Source of the DNA: Mesoterricola sediminis
GTDB taxonomy: Bacteria; Acidobacteriota; Holophagae; Holophagales; Holophagaceae
Reading direction: 5' to 3'
DNA length: 64,000 nt
NCBI RefSeq assembly: GCF_030295425.1
Contig: NZ_AP027081.1
Span: forward strand, 558,001-622,000
Notes under the pieces: generated by a model
Seen by the model: the letters and a program-made list of their open reading frames with translations, nothing else
Told to the model about the DNA's origin: nothing
The model's database searches: none
Position numbers and translations under genes: made by a program
In this document: piece by piece, positions 34,196 to 47,386 of the stretch
How the letters are laid out: each line of letters opens with the position of its first letter
How positions within the stretch are numbered: the first letter of the stretch is position 1

Positions 34196-35034
34196 GCCCC
34201 CGGCCGGGTCCGCCCGGCCAGGAGCAGGGCCCCGGCGATGAGGGAACCGCCGGCGGCCAGGCGTAGCCAGGCGACCCGCTCCCCGAAGACCAGGGCCGCG
34301 GCCAGGATCGCCAGGGGGATCTTGGCGTTGTTGAACACCGCCAGGGTGCCCACGTTCGTACGGCGCGCCCCGGCGTTGAAGAGGAAGAAGCCCAGCCCCG
34401 AGGCGGCCAGGCCCAGGTAGGCCAGGATGGCCACCTGCGCCGGGGTGGGCCGCGGGACGGCGCCGAGGCCGGGGAGGGCCAGGGCCAGGGTCACGAGGGC
34501 GGCGCCCGCGTAGAGGAGGCCCATGAGCTCCCGATCCGGCCGGCCGAGATCCCGGGCGAGGCGCCGGTACCCCACCTGGCCCAGGGCGAAGCAGGCGTTG
34601 GAGGCCTGGATGAGGAGGAAGCCCACGAGGATGCCGTGGTCCCGCACCTTGGCGCCCAGGCACACCGCCGTGCCCGCCGCCGCCAGGGCCGCCACCCCCA
34701 GGACCCGCCAGGACCAGGTCCGGTCCAGGGCGTCCCCGGCCAGGGCCACGAGCAGGGGCGTGAACACCGTGAACAGGGCCGCCTCGCTGCCCTGGAGGTA
34801 GCGGAAACCGGCCGTGTAGAACACGTACATCAGCCCGAACTGGACGGCGCCGAGCCCCGCCAGGGCCGCCCCCGCGCGCAGGCCGAGGCCCCGGGGCCGG
34901 GCCAGGGGCAGGAAGACCGCCAGGGCCAGGAGGCTGCGCACCGCCGCCACGAAGGCGGGCCCCAGCGGGGCGACCCGGGGCATCAGGCCGAAGGAGAGGG
35001 CCCAAAGGAGGGAGGCGGCGAGCAGGTAGGCCAT
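34183..35034 (-). CDS. DMT superfamily (EamA) transporter
   Basis: A 283-residue inner-membrane protein with about ten hydrophobic helices in two EamA halves (about 1-130 and 140-275). Typical positions include FGLMYVFYTAGFRYL at the end of the first half and AALVFGERVAWLRLAAGGSLIAGALLL at the end of the second. EamA proteins export or import small metabolites such as amino acids or purines; no substrate can be read. Its last codons overlap the end of purL on the other strand by 13 bases. Monocistronic; the start ATG 35034 is at the beginning of the first helix. The upstream gap (35035-35222) is shared with the divergent sensor kinase. Confidence 0.85.
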   Translation of the reverse strand: MAYLLAASLLWALSFGLMPRVAPLGPAFVAAVRSLLALAVFLPLARPRGLGLRAGAALAGLGAVQFGLMYVFYTAGFRYLQGSEAALFTVFTPLLVALAGDALDRTWSWRVLGVAALAAAGTAVCLGAKVRDHGILVGFLLIQASNACFALGQVGYRRLARDLGRPDRELMGLLYAGAALVTLALALPGLGAVPRPTPAQVAILAYLGLAASGLGFFLFNAGARRTNVGTLAVFNNAKIPLAILAAALVFGERVAWLRLAAGGSLIAGALLLAGRTRPGAQRK

Positions 35035-35222
35035 GCTTCACTCTACCGCCCGGGTCCTCCCTTTTCCGCGGCGCCTCCGCGTCCGCCTTCCCCTGGAGGA
35101 CCCCGGCGCGCCGCAAAACCGAGAGAAAGGGCGGGCGCACGCTGGGACCCGGGGAGGCCGCGGAGAAGGGCTTTTTATTCCGGACCTGCCTATACTGGGG
35201 CCAACCTCCAGCACCCAGGACC
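35035..35222. promoter_or_regulatory. divergent promoter region before the heme-type sensor kinase
   Basis: A 188-base gap. TATACT at 35191-35196 is a good -10 match for the kinase gene, about 25 bases before its ATG; a T-rich patch (CTTTTTATT, 35171-35179) lies upstream but with non-ideal spacing for a -35. On the other side nothing clear is seen for the transporter gene. No riboswitch or repeat was recognised. Confidence 0.45.
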
Positions 35223-37061
35223 ATGGCCGGCTCCCCACCCCAGGAACGCCCCTTCGCCCGCGCAGCCCTGCGGCTGGGGCTCGTCTGGACGTTTCTCCTG
35301 GCCGTCAACGTGGCCCTGCTGATCCTGTTCTGGCGGCGGGAGCAGGTGGCGACGGCGGTGAGCGAGGCCCGGCACTCCTTCCAGAAGGACCTGCTCTACC
35401 GGCAGTGGGTCTCGGATCTCGGGGGGATCTACGTCCCCGCCGACCGGGTGGAGCCCAACCCGCTGCTGGCGGAGGTGCCGGACCGGGACCTCGTCGCCGG
35501 GGGGCGCCGTCTCACCCTCGTCAACCCCGCCTACATGACCCGCCTGGTGCACGAGCTGGGCCGGAGCGCCTTCGGCCTCAAGGGCCACATCACGAGCCTT
35601 CGGCCCCTGCGGAGCGCCAACGCCCCCGACCCCTGGGAGGCCTGGGCCCTGGCCGAGCTGGACCGGGGCCGGCGGGAGGTGGTCGGCGTCGCCCCCCTGG
35701 ACGGGAAGCCCCACGTGCGGCTCCTGGGGGCCATGGTGACCCAGCCCAGCTGCCTGAAGTGCCACGGGGGCCAGGGCTACCGGGTCGGGGAGGTGCGGGG
35801 CGGCATCTGCGTGAGCGTGCCCATCGAGCCGCTCTGGACCTTCCTGCGGCAGCCCATCCACCTCGCGACCCTCGCCGGGGCCGTCGGGGTGTGGCTGGTG
35901 GGCCTGACGGGGCTCTTCCTCCTGGCCCGGCGGGAGGCGGCCCGGGAGCGCCAGGTCCGGCAGATGATGGTGCGCCTGGAGGAGGTGCAGCGCCTGGACA
36001 GCCTGGGCATCCTGGCGGGGGGCATCGCCCACGACATCAACAACGTCCTGGGTGCCATCCTGAGCCTTTCCAGCGCCTTCGAGACGCTGCACCCCCCCGA
36101 CGGGCCCCTGGGCAAGGCCCTGGCGACGATCACCCAGGCCTGCCTCCGGGGCCGCACCGTGGTCCAGGGCCTCCTGGCCTTCGCCCGCAAGCAGGCCCCG
36201 GAGGTGGGGCTCCTGGACCTCAACGCGCTGGTCCACGAGGTGCGCGGCCTCCTGGAGCACACCACCCTGGCCCGCATCACCGTGGCCCTGGACCTGGCCC
36301 CCGGCGGGGCCCCGGTGCGCGGGGACGCCGGCGCCCTCACCCACGTGATCATGAACCTGTGCGTCAACGCCCTGGACGCCATGCCGGGCGGCGGGACCCT
36401 CACCCTGCGCACCCGGAGCGGCGAGGACGGCGCGCGCCTGGAGGTGGAGGACACGGGCACCGGCATGGCCCCGGAGGTGCTCCGGCGCGCCCGGGAGCCG
36501 TTCTTCACCACCAAGCCCATGGGGAAGGGCACGGGGCTCGGGCTCGCCATCGCCTTCGGCACCCTGCGGAGCCATGGGGGGACCCTCGAGCTCCGGAGCG
36601 CCCCGGGCAAGGGCACCACGGTGACCCTCCTGTTCCCGCCGCCCGGGGGGGGCGACGACGCGGCGGCGGCCCCGGCCGCCCCGGCTCCGGCCGCGGGCCG
36701 GCGCATCCTGCTCGTGGACGACGACGAGCTGGTGCGGGCCAGCGTGCCGGTCCTCCTGCAGCGCCTGGGCCACACGGCGGAGACGGCCGCGGGCGGGGAG
36801 GAGGCCCTCGCGCGCCTCGCGCGGCCCCCCCTGCCGGACGTCGTGATCCTGGACATGCGCATGCCCGGCCTGGACGGCCCGGCCACCCTGGCCCGGATCC
36901 GGGCGGACCACCCCGGCCTCCCCGTGGTGCTGACCACCGGCTACGCGGATCCCGAGGCGATGGGGCTGGCGGCGTCCATGGGGGCCGGTTCCTTCCTGAA
37001 GAAGCCCTTTTCCACCGAGGAACTCCGGGCCAGCATCGACCTGGCGGCAGGGGGGCGCTGA
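35223..37061 (+). CDS. hybrid sensor histidine kinase with Tll0287-like heme-c domain
   Basis: A 612-residue membrane kinase. TM1 is about 17-37. The extracytoplasmic part (40-200) matches the Tll0287-like/DUF3365 domain and contains C177-L-K-C180-H181, a c-type heme-binding CxxCH. TM2 is about 218-240. A coiled linker leads to HisKA with H270 (GGIAHDINN), the ATPase (VIMNLCVNALDAMPGG, EDTGTGM, FFTTKPMGKGTGLGL) and a C-terminal receiver with DDD and phosphoacceptor D544 (ILDMRMPG). The heme suggests sensing of redox state or a gas ligand. No separate regulator gene is adjacent, so the output partner is elsewhere. The ribosome-binding site is weak (CAGGACC). The family of the sensor is known; its signal is inference. 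Confidence 0.88.
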   Translation: MAGSPPQERPFARAALRLGLVWTFLLAVNVALLILFWRREQVATAVSEARHSFQKDLLYRQWVSDLGGIYVPADRVEPNPLLAEVPDRDLVAGGRRLTLVNPAYMTRLVHELGRSAFGLKGHITSLRPLRSANAPDPWEAWALAELDRGRREVVGVAPLDGKPHVRLLGAMVTQPSCLKCHGGQGYRVGEVRGGICVSVPIEPLWTFLRQPIHLATLAGAVGVWLVGLTGLFLLARREAARERQVRQMMVRLEEVQRLDSLGILAGGIAHDINNVLGAILSLSSAFETLHPPDGPLGKALATITQACLRGRTVVQGLLAFARKQAPEVGLLDLNALVHEVRGLLEHTTLARITVALDLAPGGAPVRGDAGALTHVIMNLCVNALDAMPGGGTLTLRTRSGEDGARLEVEDTGTGMAPEVLRRAREPFFTTKPMGKGTGLGLAIAFGTLRSHGGTLELRSAPGKGTTVTLLFPPPGGGDDAAAAPAAPAPAAGRRILLVDDDELVRASVPVLLQRLGHTAETAAGGEEALARLARPPLPDVVILDMRMPGLDGPATLARIRADHPGLPVVLTTGYADPEAMGLAASMGAGSFLKKPFSTEELRASIDLAAGGR

Positions 37062-37067
37062 CCCCGG

Positions 37068-37085
37068 CCGGCGGACCTCCGCCGG
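37068..37085 (+). terminator. hairpin after the sensor kinase gene
   Basis: CCGGCGGA-CC-TCCGCCGG forms 8 perfect pairs 7 bases after the kinase stop. It is followed by AAATT, not a T-run, so termination is uncertain. The 69-base gap then leads to the helicase gene; a CCGGAAATTCGG string at 37082-37093 resembles the repeats found before purL and che block C. Confidence 0.4.
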
Positions 37086-37130
37086 AAATTCGGAGGCGAC
37101 CCGGAGCCCGGTCCGCGATAGTCTGATCAG

Positions 37131-41198
<4,068 letters not shown>

Positions 41199-41268
41199 CG
41201 CGGACCGGGAGGCTTCGCCCCTCGCGCAGCACCCCGGCCTGGGATCGCTCGGGTCGGGATCGGGCGGG

Positions 41269-43032
41269 TCAGGTTTCCAGCCAGACCCCCGCGTAGGCGC
41301 CGAGGGAGACGCCCGCGGGGGTCAGGCTGACCCGGTTCACGGAGGTCACGGGGCGGAAGCCCCGCAGGTCCAGGGGCACGTAGCGGGCGCGGGGGGAGAG
41401 GTTCACCAGCACGAGCAGGGTGCCGCCGGAGCCCCCGTAGCGGGCCAGGAAGAGCTCCCGGTCGGGGCCGCCGATGCGCTCGGGGTAGTGGTCGAAGAAG
41501 GAGGACGCGGCCTCCCGGGCGCCCAGGACGCTGGCCAGGAAGTCCACCATGTCCCCGGCGTGGTCCGCGTGGTAGTCCCGGGGCCGGAGCACCCCCCGGT
41601 TGATGTTGCGGGTGTCCTTGCGCCGCTCCCGGGGCAGGGCGAGGAGGCGGCGGTTGGGGAAGGCGATCTCGTCGCCGTAGATGACCATGGGGGCCCCGGG
41701 CAGGGAGGCCAGGAGGAAGTAGGCCATGGAGAAGCGGGCCTTGTTGGCCCCGAGGAGGGAGAGGGTGCGGCCCGAGACCGAGTGCCCCTGCCGGAAGGGT
41801 TTGCCGAACCGGAGGAGGTTGCGGAGCAGGTCGTGGACCTGGCCCGGGTGCAGGTGGGCCAGGCTCAGCTCGTCGTGGTTGCGGAGGAAGTTGAGCCACT
41901 GGGCGCCGGGGGGGATGTCCCGGTCCTGCTCCAGGAGGTTCCACAGGTAGTAGGGGTCGTGCTTGGTGAGGCTGATCCAGAGGTTGGCGCAGAGGTGGAA
42001 GTTGTAGGCGAAGTGGGCGCCGGCGGCGGCGTCCTCCCCGAAGTAGGTCTTCACGGTCGCCAGGTCCTCGAAGCTCTCGGCCACGAGGATGGCGTTGGGG
42101 TGGGCCGCCTCCGCGAGGGTCCGGAAGGCCTGGACCAGGCGGTGGGTGGCGGGATCCGGCCGGTTGATGCGCTTGTAGGCGGGCTTGCCCACGAAGGGGA
42201 TGGCGTCGAGGCGGAAGTGGAAGCCCAGGCTGGCCCAGTGGAGGAGGACCTTCGCCATCTCCAGGAAGACCTCCGGGTTGGCCCAGTTCAAGTCCAGCTC
42301 CTCCGGGTAGTAGGTGTGGTAGTACCAGTGGCCGTCCAGGCCCAGGCGCCAGTGGGGCACCAGGCCGGTGAGCTCGGGGAAGGCGATCTCCACCTCCACG
42401 GCGCGGCCGTCCACCTCGTACTCCGCGTACCAGGTGGCGTCCCGCTCCACCTTCCGCAGGAAGCGGGGCGGGTGGGCCGAGTGGATGAAGAAGTCCCGGC
42501 ACCGGGGGCAGCCCGCCTGGGCGTGCCGGAACCAGGTGCAGGCCTCCGACACGTGGTTGAGCACCGCGTCCACCATGATCTGGATGCCCTGGGCGTGGGC
42601 CGCGTCCCGGAAGGCGAGCAGGTCCTCCAGGGTGCCCAGTTCGGGCCGGATGCGGTAGTAGTCGCTGATGTCGTATCCCATGTCCCGCCGGGGCGAGGCC
42701 CAGAAGGGCAGCACGTGCATGGCGTTGCAGTGGAGCTTGTGGACGACGGGCAGGTGGGCGATGAGGTTCCGGAAGGGCGGCAGGGCCGGGTCGTAGGTGA
42801 CGCCCTCGGGGTAGACGGCGTAGAGGCGCATGTGCCGGTGCCAGTCGGGCGGGGTGCCCGTCCAGGGACGGAGGCCCGTGAGGCGGACGTGGGCGTCCAG
42901 GGCCACTTCCAGCTCGCCCGCGGCCTCGGGGTAGAGGGCCCGGAGGTGCGGCCGGAGGGTCTCTCCCAGGGAGGCGAGGGTGGCGTTCGGCAAGGTGGGT
43001 GTGCCATGGTCGAGCATGAAGGGCCCTTTCAT
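41269..43032 (-). CDS. GH13 alpha-amylase-family enzyme (trehalose synthase-like)
   Basis: A 587-residue glycoside hydrolase family 13 protein. Region I is DAVLNHVS (about 155-162), the nucleophile is D276 (FHFRLDAIPF), the acid/base E319 (LVAESFED) and the third carboxylate D387 (LRNHDELS). GYDISDYYRIRPELGTLED-type wording and DLNWANPEV resemble trehalose synthase and related alpha-glucosyl isomerases, but the product is not certain. No signal peptide, so cytoplasmic; it likely acts on storage or compatible sugars. A CPRCRD insert near 175 is unusual. Start ATG 43032 (behind GAGGA) was preferred; ATG 43056 and ATG 43017 (behind AAAGGG) are in-frame alternatives. Single gene with no carbohydrate neighbours. 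Confidence 0.85.
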   Translation of the reverse strand: MKGPFMLDHGTPTLPNATLASLGETLRPHLRALYPEAAGELEVALDAHVRLTGLRPWTGTPPDWHRHMRLYAVYPEGVTYDPALPPFRNLIAHLPVVHKLHCNAMHVLPFWASPRRDMGYDISDYYRIRPELGTLEDLLAFRDAAHAQGIQIMVDAVLNHVSEACTWFRHAQAGCPRCRDFFIHSAHPPRFLRKVERDATWYAEYEVDGRAVEVEIAFPELTGLVPHWRLGLDGHWYYHTYYPEELDLNWANPEVFLEMAKVLLHWASLGFHFRLDAIPFVGKPAYKRINRPDPATHRLVQAFRTLAEAAHPNAILVAESFEDLATVKTYFGEDAAAGAHFAYNFHLCANLWISLTKHDPYYLWNLLEQDRDIPPGAQWLNFLRNHDELSLAHLHPGQVHDLLRNLLRFGKPFRQGHSVSGRTLSLLGANKARFSMAYFLLASLPGAPMVIYGDEIAFPNRRLLALPRERRKDTRNINRGVLRPRDYHADHAGDMVDFLASVLGAREAASSFFDHYPERIGGPDRELFLARYGGSGGTLLVLVNLSPRARYVPLDLRGFRPVTSVNRVSLTPAGVSLGAYAGVWLET

Positions 43033-43150
43033 CCGTCCTCGCGGGCGCCTGGACATCGCAGGCCTCCCGGGTTGTCGAGGTTCCCTTCTTGGATGCTCCG
43101 CCCGCCCCTCGCACCCCGCCCAGGATGATTCCGGACCGCCGGAAGGTTCC

Positions 43151-43999
43151 CTACCGCCGGTGGCCGAGGACCGTGCCGTAGGCCACGCCGCCCACGGCCA
43201 GGAGGATTCCGGCCAGCCCCCAGGCGCGGATGGGCTCGCCCAGCACCGGGAGGGCGAAGAGGTAGGTGGCCACCGGCGTCAGCTGCAGCCAGACGGCAGC
43301 CTCCGGGACGCTCAGGGCGCCGTAGGCCTCGGCCATGAGGACCTGGGCCGCCAGGGCGCAGAGGCTCATGGCCAGGCCCAGGGCCCAGGCCAGGGGCGCG
43401 CGGGGCCAGGGGTCCAGGGCGAAGGGCAGGACGACCGGGATTCCCACCAGGCTGAACCAGAAGAAGATCGTCGTGGCATTGCTGCGGGGGCGGGCGGCCC
43501 GGATGGCGTTGGCCGACAGGGCCGCGAAGAGGGCGGCGCCGAAGGCCGCGCCCTCCCCCTTCCCGAGGCTGATCGCCAGCCGGCCCTGGCCCAGCACGAG
43601 CCCCACGCCCACGGTGGCGAGGGCCAGGGCGAGGGCCAGGTGGACGGTGGGCCGCTCCCGGAAGAAGGCGAGGGCGAAGAGGGTGGCGAGGACCGGGAAG
43701 AGGTTGTAGATGATGCCGGCCTCGCCGGCGGGGATGCGGGCGAGGGCCTCGAAGTAGAGGACGACCACGAGGCCGCCGCTCAGGCCGCGCAGGACCAGGA
43801 GCCGGCGGTCACCGGGGGTATGGAGGGCGGGCCGGATCCAAAAGGCGATCAAGCAAAGGACGACGCCCACCGCGAAGCGGAGCACCGAGAGGTGGCCCGC
43901 GGTGAAGCCCATGTCCGGCCGGCTCAGGCGGCGCGCCAGCACGGCCATCAGGCCGAATGCGGCCGCGGAGCCGAGGAGGGCCAGGCGGGCCCGGATCAT
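43151..43999 (-). CDS. DMT superfamily (EamA) transporter coupled to kdpE
   Basis: A 282-residue membrane protein with ten predicted helices in two EamA halves. Motifs include FEALARIPAGEAGIIYNLFPVLATLFA in the first half and EAAVWLQLTPVATYLFALPVLGEPIRAWG at the end of the second, the usual EamA pattern. Start ATG 43999 overlaps the kdpE stop by four bases (ATGA), so it is the last gene of the kdp operon by position and probably translated through coupling. Whether it has a link with potassium or osmotic stress is unknown; export of an osmolyte or amino acid would be a guess. A weak hairpin TTCCGG-ACCG-CCGGAA lies after it at 43129-43144. Confidence 0.85.
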   Translation of the reverse strand: MIRARLALLGSAAAFGLMAVLARRLSRPDMGFTAGHLSVLRFAVGVVLCLIAFWIRPALHTPGDRRLLVLRGLSGGLVVVLYFEALARIPAGEAGIIYNLFPVLATLFALAFFRERPTVHLALALALATVGVGLVLGQGRLAISLGKGEGAAFGAALFAALSANAIRAARPRSNATTIFFWFSLVGIPVVLPFALDPWPRAPLAWALGLAMSLCALAAQVLMAEAYGALSVPEAAVWLQLTPVATYLFALPVLGEPIRAWGLAGILLAVGGVAYGTVLGHRR

Positions 44000-44688
44000 C
44001 CCTCCACCAGGCGGTAGCCGACCCCCAGTTCGGTCTGGAGGTGGCGGGGCCGGGCCGGGTCCGCCTCCAGCTTGTGGCGGAGCTGGTTCATGTAGACCCG
44101 CAGGTAGTGGTGCTGCTGGGCGCTCCCGGGCCCCCACACCTCCTTGAGGAGCTGGTTGTGGGTGAGCACCTTGCCGGCGTTGCGGGCGAGGACGACGAGC
44201 AGTTTGTACTCGTTGGGGGTCAGGTGGACCTTTTCGCCCGCCCGGGTCACCGTGCGGGTCTCCAGGTCCAGGGCCACCTCCCCGAAGGCGTAGCGGACCG
44301 GCGCCGGCGCGGTCCCGGGCCGGTTCCGCAGGGCCACCCGGATGCGCGCGATGAGCTCCCGGGTGCCGAAGGGCTTGGTGAGGTAGTCGTTGGCGCCGGC
44401 CTCCAGGGCGGCGACCTTGTCGTCCTCCTTGCCCCGGGCGCTGACGACGATGATGGGGATGTCCGTCCAGCCGCGGAGGGCGGCCACCACGTCCAGGCCG
44501 TCCCGGTCCGGGAGGCCCAGGTCCAGGAGGACGGCGTCCGGGCGGTGGCTGAGGGCCAGGCGCTCGCCCTCCCCCGCCGTGGCGGCCGTCAGCACCCGGT
44601 AGCCGTGGGAGGTGAGGGCCGGCCCCAGGAAGCGCAGGAGCTGCGGCTCGTCGTCCACCACGAGGATCAGGTCGCCTTCAGGCCCCAT
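43996..44688 (-). CDS. kdpE: response regulator KdpE
   Basis: A 230-residue OmpR-family regulator of the kdp operon. The receiver has VDDE at 11-14, phosphoacceptor D56 (LLDLGLP), S in VVSARG and K in LTKPFG; the winged-helix DNA-binding domain runs from about 130, with LTPNEYKLLVVLARNAGKVLT and the wing RVYMNQLRHKLE. It overlaps kdpD by 11 bases upstream and the transporter gene by four bases downstream. OmpR-type regulators bind direct repeats spaced by one helical turn; such an array lies upstream of kdpF. Confidence 0.94.
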   Translation of the reverse strand: MGPEGDLILVVDDEPQLLRFLGPALTSHGYRVLTAATAGEGERLALSHRPDAVLLDLGLPDRDGLDVVAALRGWTDIPIIVVSARGKEDDKVAALEAGANDYLTKPFGTRELIARIRVALRNRPGTAPAPVRYAFGEVALDLETRTVTRAGEKVHLTPNEYKLLVVLARNAGKVLTHNQLLKEVWGPGSAQQHHYLRVYMNQLRHKLEADPARPRHLQTELGVGYRLVEG

Positions 44689-47380
44689 CGGTCTCCTCCT
44701 CCACGGGCGGCGCCGGGGGTTCGGCGCCGTAGGGCAGGTGGACGACGAACTGGGCGCCGCCCTGCGGGCGGTTGCCCACCTGGATGTGCCCGCCGTGGGC
44801 GCGCACGATGGCCTGGCAGATGGCGAGGCCCAGGCCCGCGCCAGGCCCCGACGCCTGCCCCGGCACCCGGAACAGCTTCTCGAAGATCCGCTCGTGGTAG
44901 GCCTCCGGGATGCCCGGCCCCCGGTCGCCCACCACCAGGGCCGCGGCCCGGGCGGTCTGGTGGACCTTGATCTCCACGGGCCCGTCGGGGGCGGAGTGGC
45001 GCAGGGCGTTCTCCACGAGGTTGATGAGCACCTGCTCCAGAAGGACCGAATCGCCGTGGAGGAGGATGCCCGGGCGGTCCAGGTCCACCCGGATGTCCCG
45101 GCCCTCGGTCTGGCGCTGCAGGCGGGCCAGGGCGCTGCCCACCAGCTCCTCCGCGGGCAGCCATTCCCGGTTCAGCTGGACCGTGCCCGATTCCAGCCGG
45201 GTCAGGTCCAGCAGGTTCGTCACGAGGCGATGGAGGCGCCAGGCCTCGTCCTGGATGGCCCCCAGGAGGGACCGGCGCTCGGGCTCGGTGAGGACGCCGG
45301 GGTCCTCCAGCAGGGTGGTCGCGCTGCCGGTGATGCCGGCCAGGGGGGTGCGGAGGTCGTGGCTGATGGAGGACAGGAGGGTGCTGCGCAGCTCCTCCCG
45401 CTCGGCCCGCACCCGGGTGGCGGCCGCCTCGGTGAGGTACGAGGCCCGCTCCAGGGCCAGGGCCGTCTGGTTGGCGAAGCTCTCCAGGAGGTGGCGGTGG
45501 TCCGGTTCCTGCCACAGGGGCCCGCCCTCGCGGGCCAGGGCCATGACGCCGAGCACCCCGCGGCTGCCCTTGAGGGGCAGGAAGAGGGCCCGGGAGGCCG
45601 GCAGGACTTCGGTGCCCTGGCCCGCGGCCTGGCCGTGATCGAAGGCCCACTGGGCGATGCTGGCCGCGGGGTCCCCCTCGGCGGGGCGCGCGCCGTCGGC
45701 GGGGGCCAGGGCGCCGGAAGGACCGGGCAGGTAGAAGGTCACCTGGGTCTGGAACTGGGCCTCCACGGCGCGCACGGCCGACGCCAGGGTGTCGGTGGTG
45801 TCCCCGGCCCGCACCAGGGCCTCCCCCAGGCGGTAGAGGGCGAGGGTCCGCAGCTCCCGCTGCTGGGCACGGATCGCCTGCTGGCGGAGCCGTTCGGTGA
45901 GGTCGCCGATGACGAAGCCCATGCCCAGCATGATGAAGAAGGTGCCCATGTGGCGGATGTCCCGGACGGCGAAGGTGAACCGGGGCGGGATGAAGAAGAA
46001 GTCGAAGGCGACCACGGACAGGAGGGAGGCCGCCAGGGCTGCCGAACGGCCGTGGCGGATGGCGGCCACCAGGATGGGCACCGTGAAGATCATGACGATG
46101 TCCGCCAGCTCGATGCGCCCGAAGACGGCCAGGCCGATCAGGGTGGCCACGGTCACGTAGCCCGCGCAGAGGGCGAGGGTCGCGCCGCCGGGCCACCAGG
46201 GGGCGGGGGGCCGGCGGAACCGGACCGGCGTCTCCCGGGCGGCCACGGGGATGACGTGGAGGTGGATGGAGCCCAGGCTGCGGGCGAGCTCCGGCAGGAG
46301 GCCGCCCCGGAGGCGCTCCCACCACGCGGGCCGGCTGGCCTGGCCGATGAGGAGCTGGGTGACGTTGCGGCTCCGGGCCAGGGCCACCAGGTCCTCGGCC
46401 AGGGTGCCGTGGCCGGGCATGGCGATGCCCTCGCCGCCGAGGCGCTCCACGAGCCGCAGGTGGGATTCGAGCCGCTCCCGGTCCTCGGGCTTGAGGGGGT
46501 TGCCGGCGTCCACGTAGACCGCCATCCAGGGCGCGCCCAGGGCGTCGGCGATGCGCCGCGCCTCCCGGACCAGGGCCTCGCCGGAAGGGCGGGGGGTGAT
46601 GGCCACCATGAGGCGCTGCCCCGCGGCCCAGGTGTCCTGGATGCCCTTGGATTCGCGGTAGCGGCGCATGTCCGCGTCCACGAGGTCCGCCGTGCGGCGC
46701 AGGGCCAGCTCCCGGAGCGCGAGGAGGTTGCCCCGGCGGAAGAAGCGCTGCACGGCGTGGCGGGCCTGGTCGGGCACGTAGACCTTGCCCTCCTGGAGGC
46801 GCCCCTGCAGCTCCTCCACCGTGATGTCCACCAGCTCGATCTCGTCGGCCCGCTCCAGCACCGTGTCCGGCACCCGCTCCTGGACGATGACGCCCGTGAT
46901 CTGGGCCACCACCTCCCGCAGGCTCTCCAGGTGCTGGACGTTGACGGTGGTGTGCACGTCGATGCCGGCGTCCAGCAGCTCCAGCACGTCCTGCCAGCGC
47001 TTGGCGTGGCGGGACCAGGGGGTGTTGGTGTGGGCCAGCTCGTCCACGAGGACGAGCCCGGGCCGGCGCGCCAGGGCGCCGTCCAGGTCGAACTCCTCCA
47101 GGATGATCCCCCGGTGCGCGCCGGGGCGCCGGGGCAGGACCTCCAGGCCCTCCAGCAGGGCCTCGGTGTCGGCGCGCCGGTGGGTCTCCACCACGCCGAC
47201 CACCACGTCGACCCCCTCGGCCTTCCGGGCGCGGGCGTCCTGGAGCATGGCGAAGGTCTTGCCGACGCCGGGGGCCGCACCGAAGAAGATCTTGAGCCGG
47301 GCCCGGCCCGCGCGCGCCTCCTGCTCCTCCACGCGGCGGAGGAGCTCCTCGGGGTCGGGGCGTTCCGGCAGGGCTTCCAT
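44678..47380 (-). CDS. kdpD: potassium-responsive sensor kinase KdpD
   Basis: A 900-residue membrane kinase. The N-terminal KdpD domain has Walker A GAAPGVGKT (34-42) and VDELAHTNTPWSRH; a Usp-like domain follows (about 240-370), then four closely spaced transmembrane helices (DUF4118, about 400-500), a GAF domain, HisKA with H674 (SSISHDLRTPL) and an ATPase (INLVENALRHS, GDRGPGIP, GPGAGLGLAI). It senses low potassium or turgor and controls KdpE. The order kdpC-kdpD-kdpE is tight: 6 bases after kdpC and an 11-base overlap with kdpE. All catalytic motifs look intact. Confidence 0.95.
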   Translation of the reverse strand: MEALPERPDPEELLRRVEEQEARAGRARLKIFFGAAPGVGKTFAMLQDARARKAEGVDVVVGVVETHRRADTEALLEGLEVLPRRPGAHRGIILEEFDLDGALARRPGLVLVDELAHTNTPWSRHAKRWQDVLELLDAGIDVHTTVNVQHLESLREVVAQITGVIVQERVPDTVLERADEIELVDITVEELQGRLQEGKVYVPDQARHAVQRFFRRGNLLALRELALRRTADLVDADMRRYRESKGIQDTWAAGQRLMVAITPRPSGEALVREARRIADALGAPWMAVYVDAGNPLKPEDRERLESHLRLVERLGGEGIAMPGHGTLAEDLVALARSRNVTQLLIGQASRPAWWERLRGGLLPELARSLGSIHLHVIPVAARETPVRFRRPPAPWWPGGATLALCAGYVTVATLIGLAVFGRIELADIVMIFTVPILVAAIRHGRSAALAASLLSVVAFDFFFIPPRFTFAVRDIRHMGTFFIMLGMGFVIGDLTERLRQQAIRAQQRELRTLALYRLGEALVRAGDTTDTLASAVRAVEAQFQTQVTFYLPGPSGALAPADGARPAEGDPAASIAQWAFDHGQAAGQGTEVLPASRALFLPLKGSRGVLGVMALAREGGPLWQEPDHRHLLESFANQTALALERASYLTEAAATRVRAEREELRSTLLSSISHDLRTPLAGITGSATTLLEDPGVLTEPERRSLLGAIQDEAWRLHRLVTNLLDLTRLESGTVQLNREWLPAEELVGSALARLQRQTEGRDIRVDLDRPGILLHGDSVLLEQVLINLVENALRHSAPDGPVEIKVHQTARAAALVVGDRGPGIPEAYHERIFEKLFRVPGQASGPGAGLGLAICQAIVRAHGGHIQVGNRPQGGAQFVVHLPYGAEPPAPPVEEETDGA

Positions 47381-47386
47381 CGATCC

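Noticed and set aside
37068-37093. Full intrinsic terminator after the heme-type kinase
   Set aside because: The hairpin is good but only AAATT follows. It is kept as a low-confidence hairpin.
41199-41268. Gene or terminator between the helicase and the GH13 gene
   Set aside because: Only weak, imperfect hairpins and a short TCGGGATCGG-type direct repeat are seen in 70 bases.
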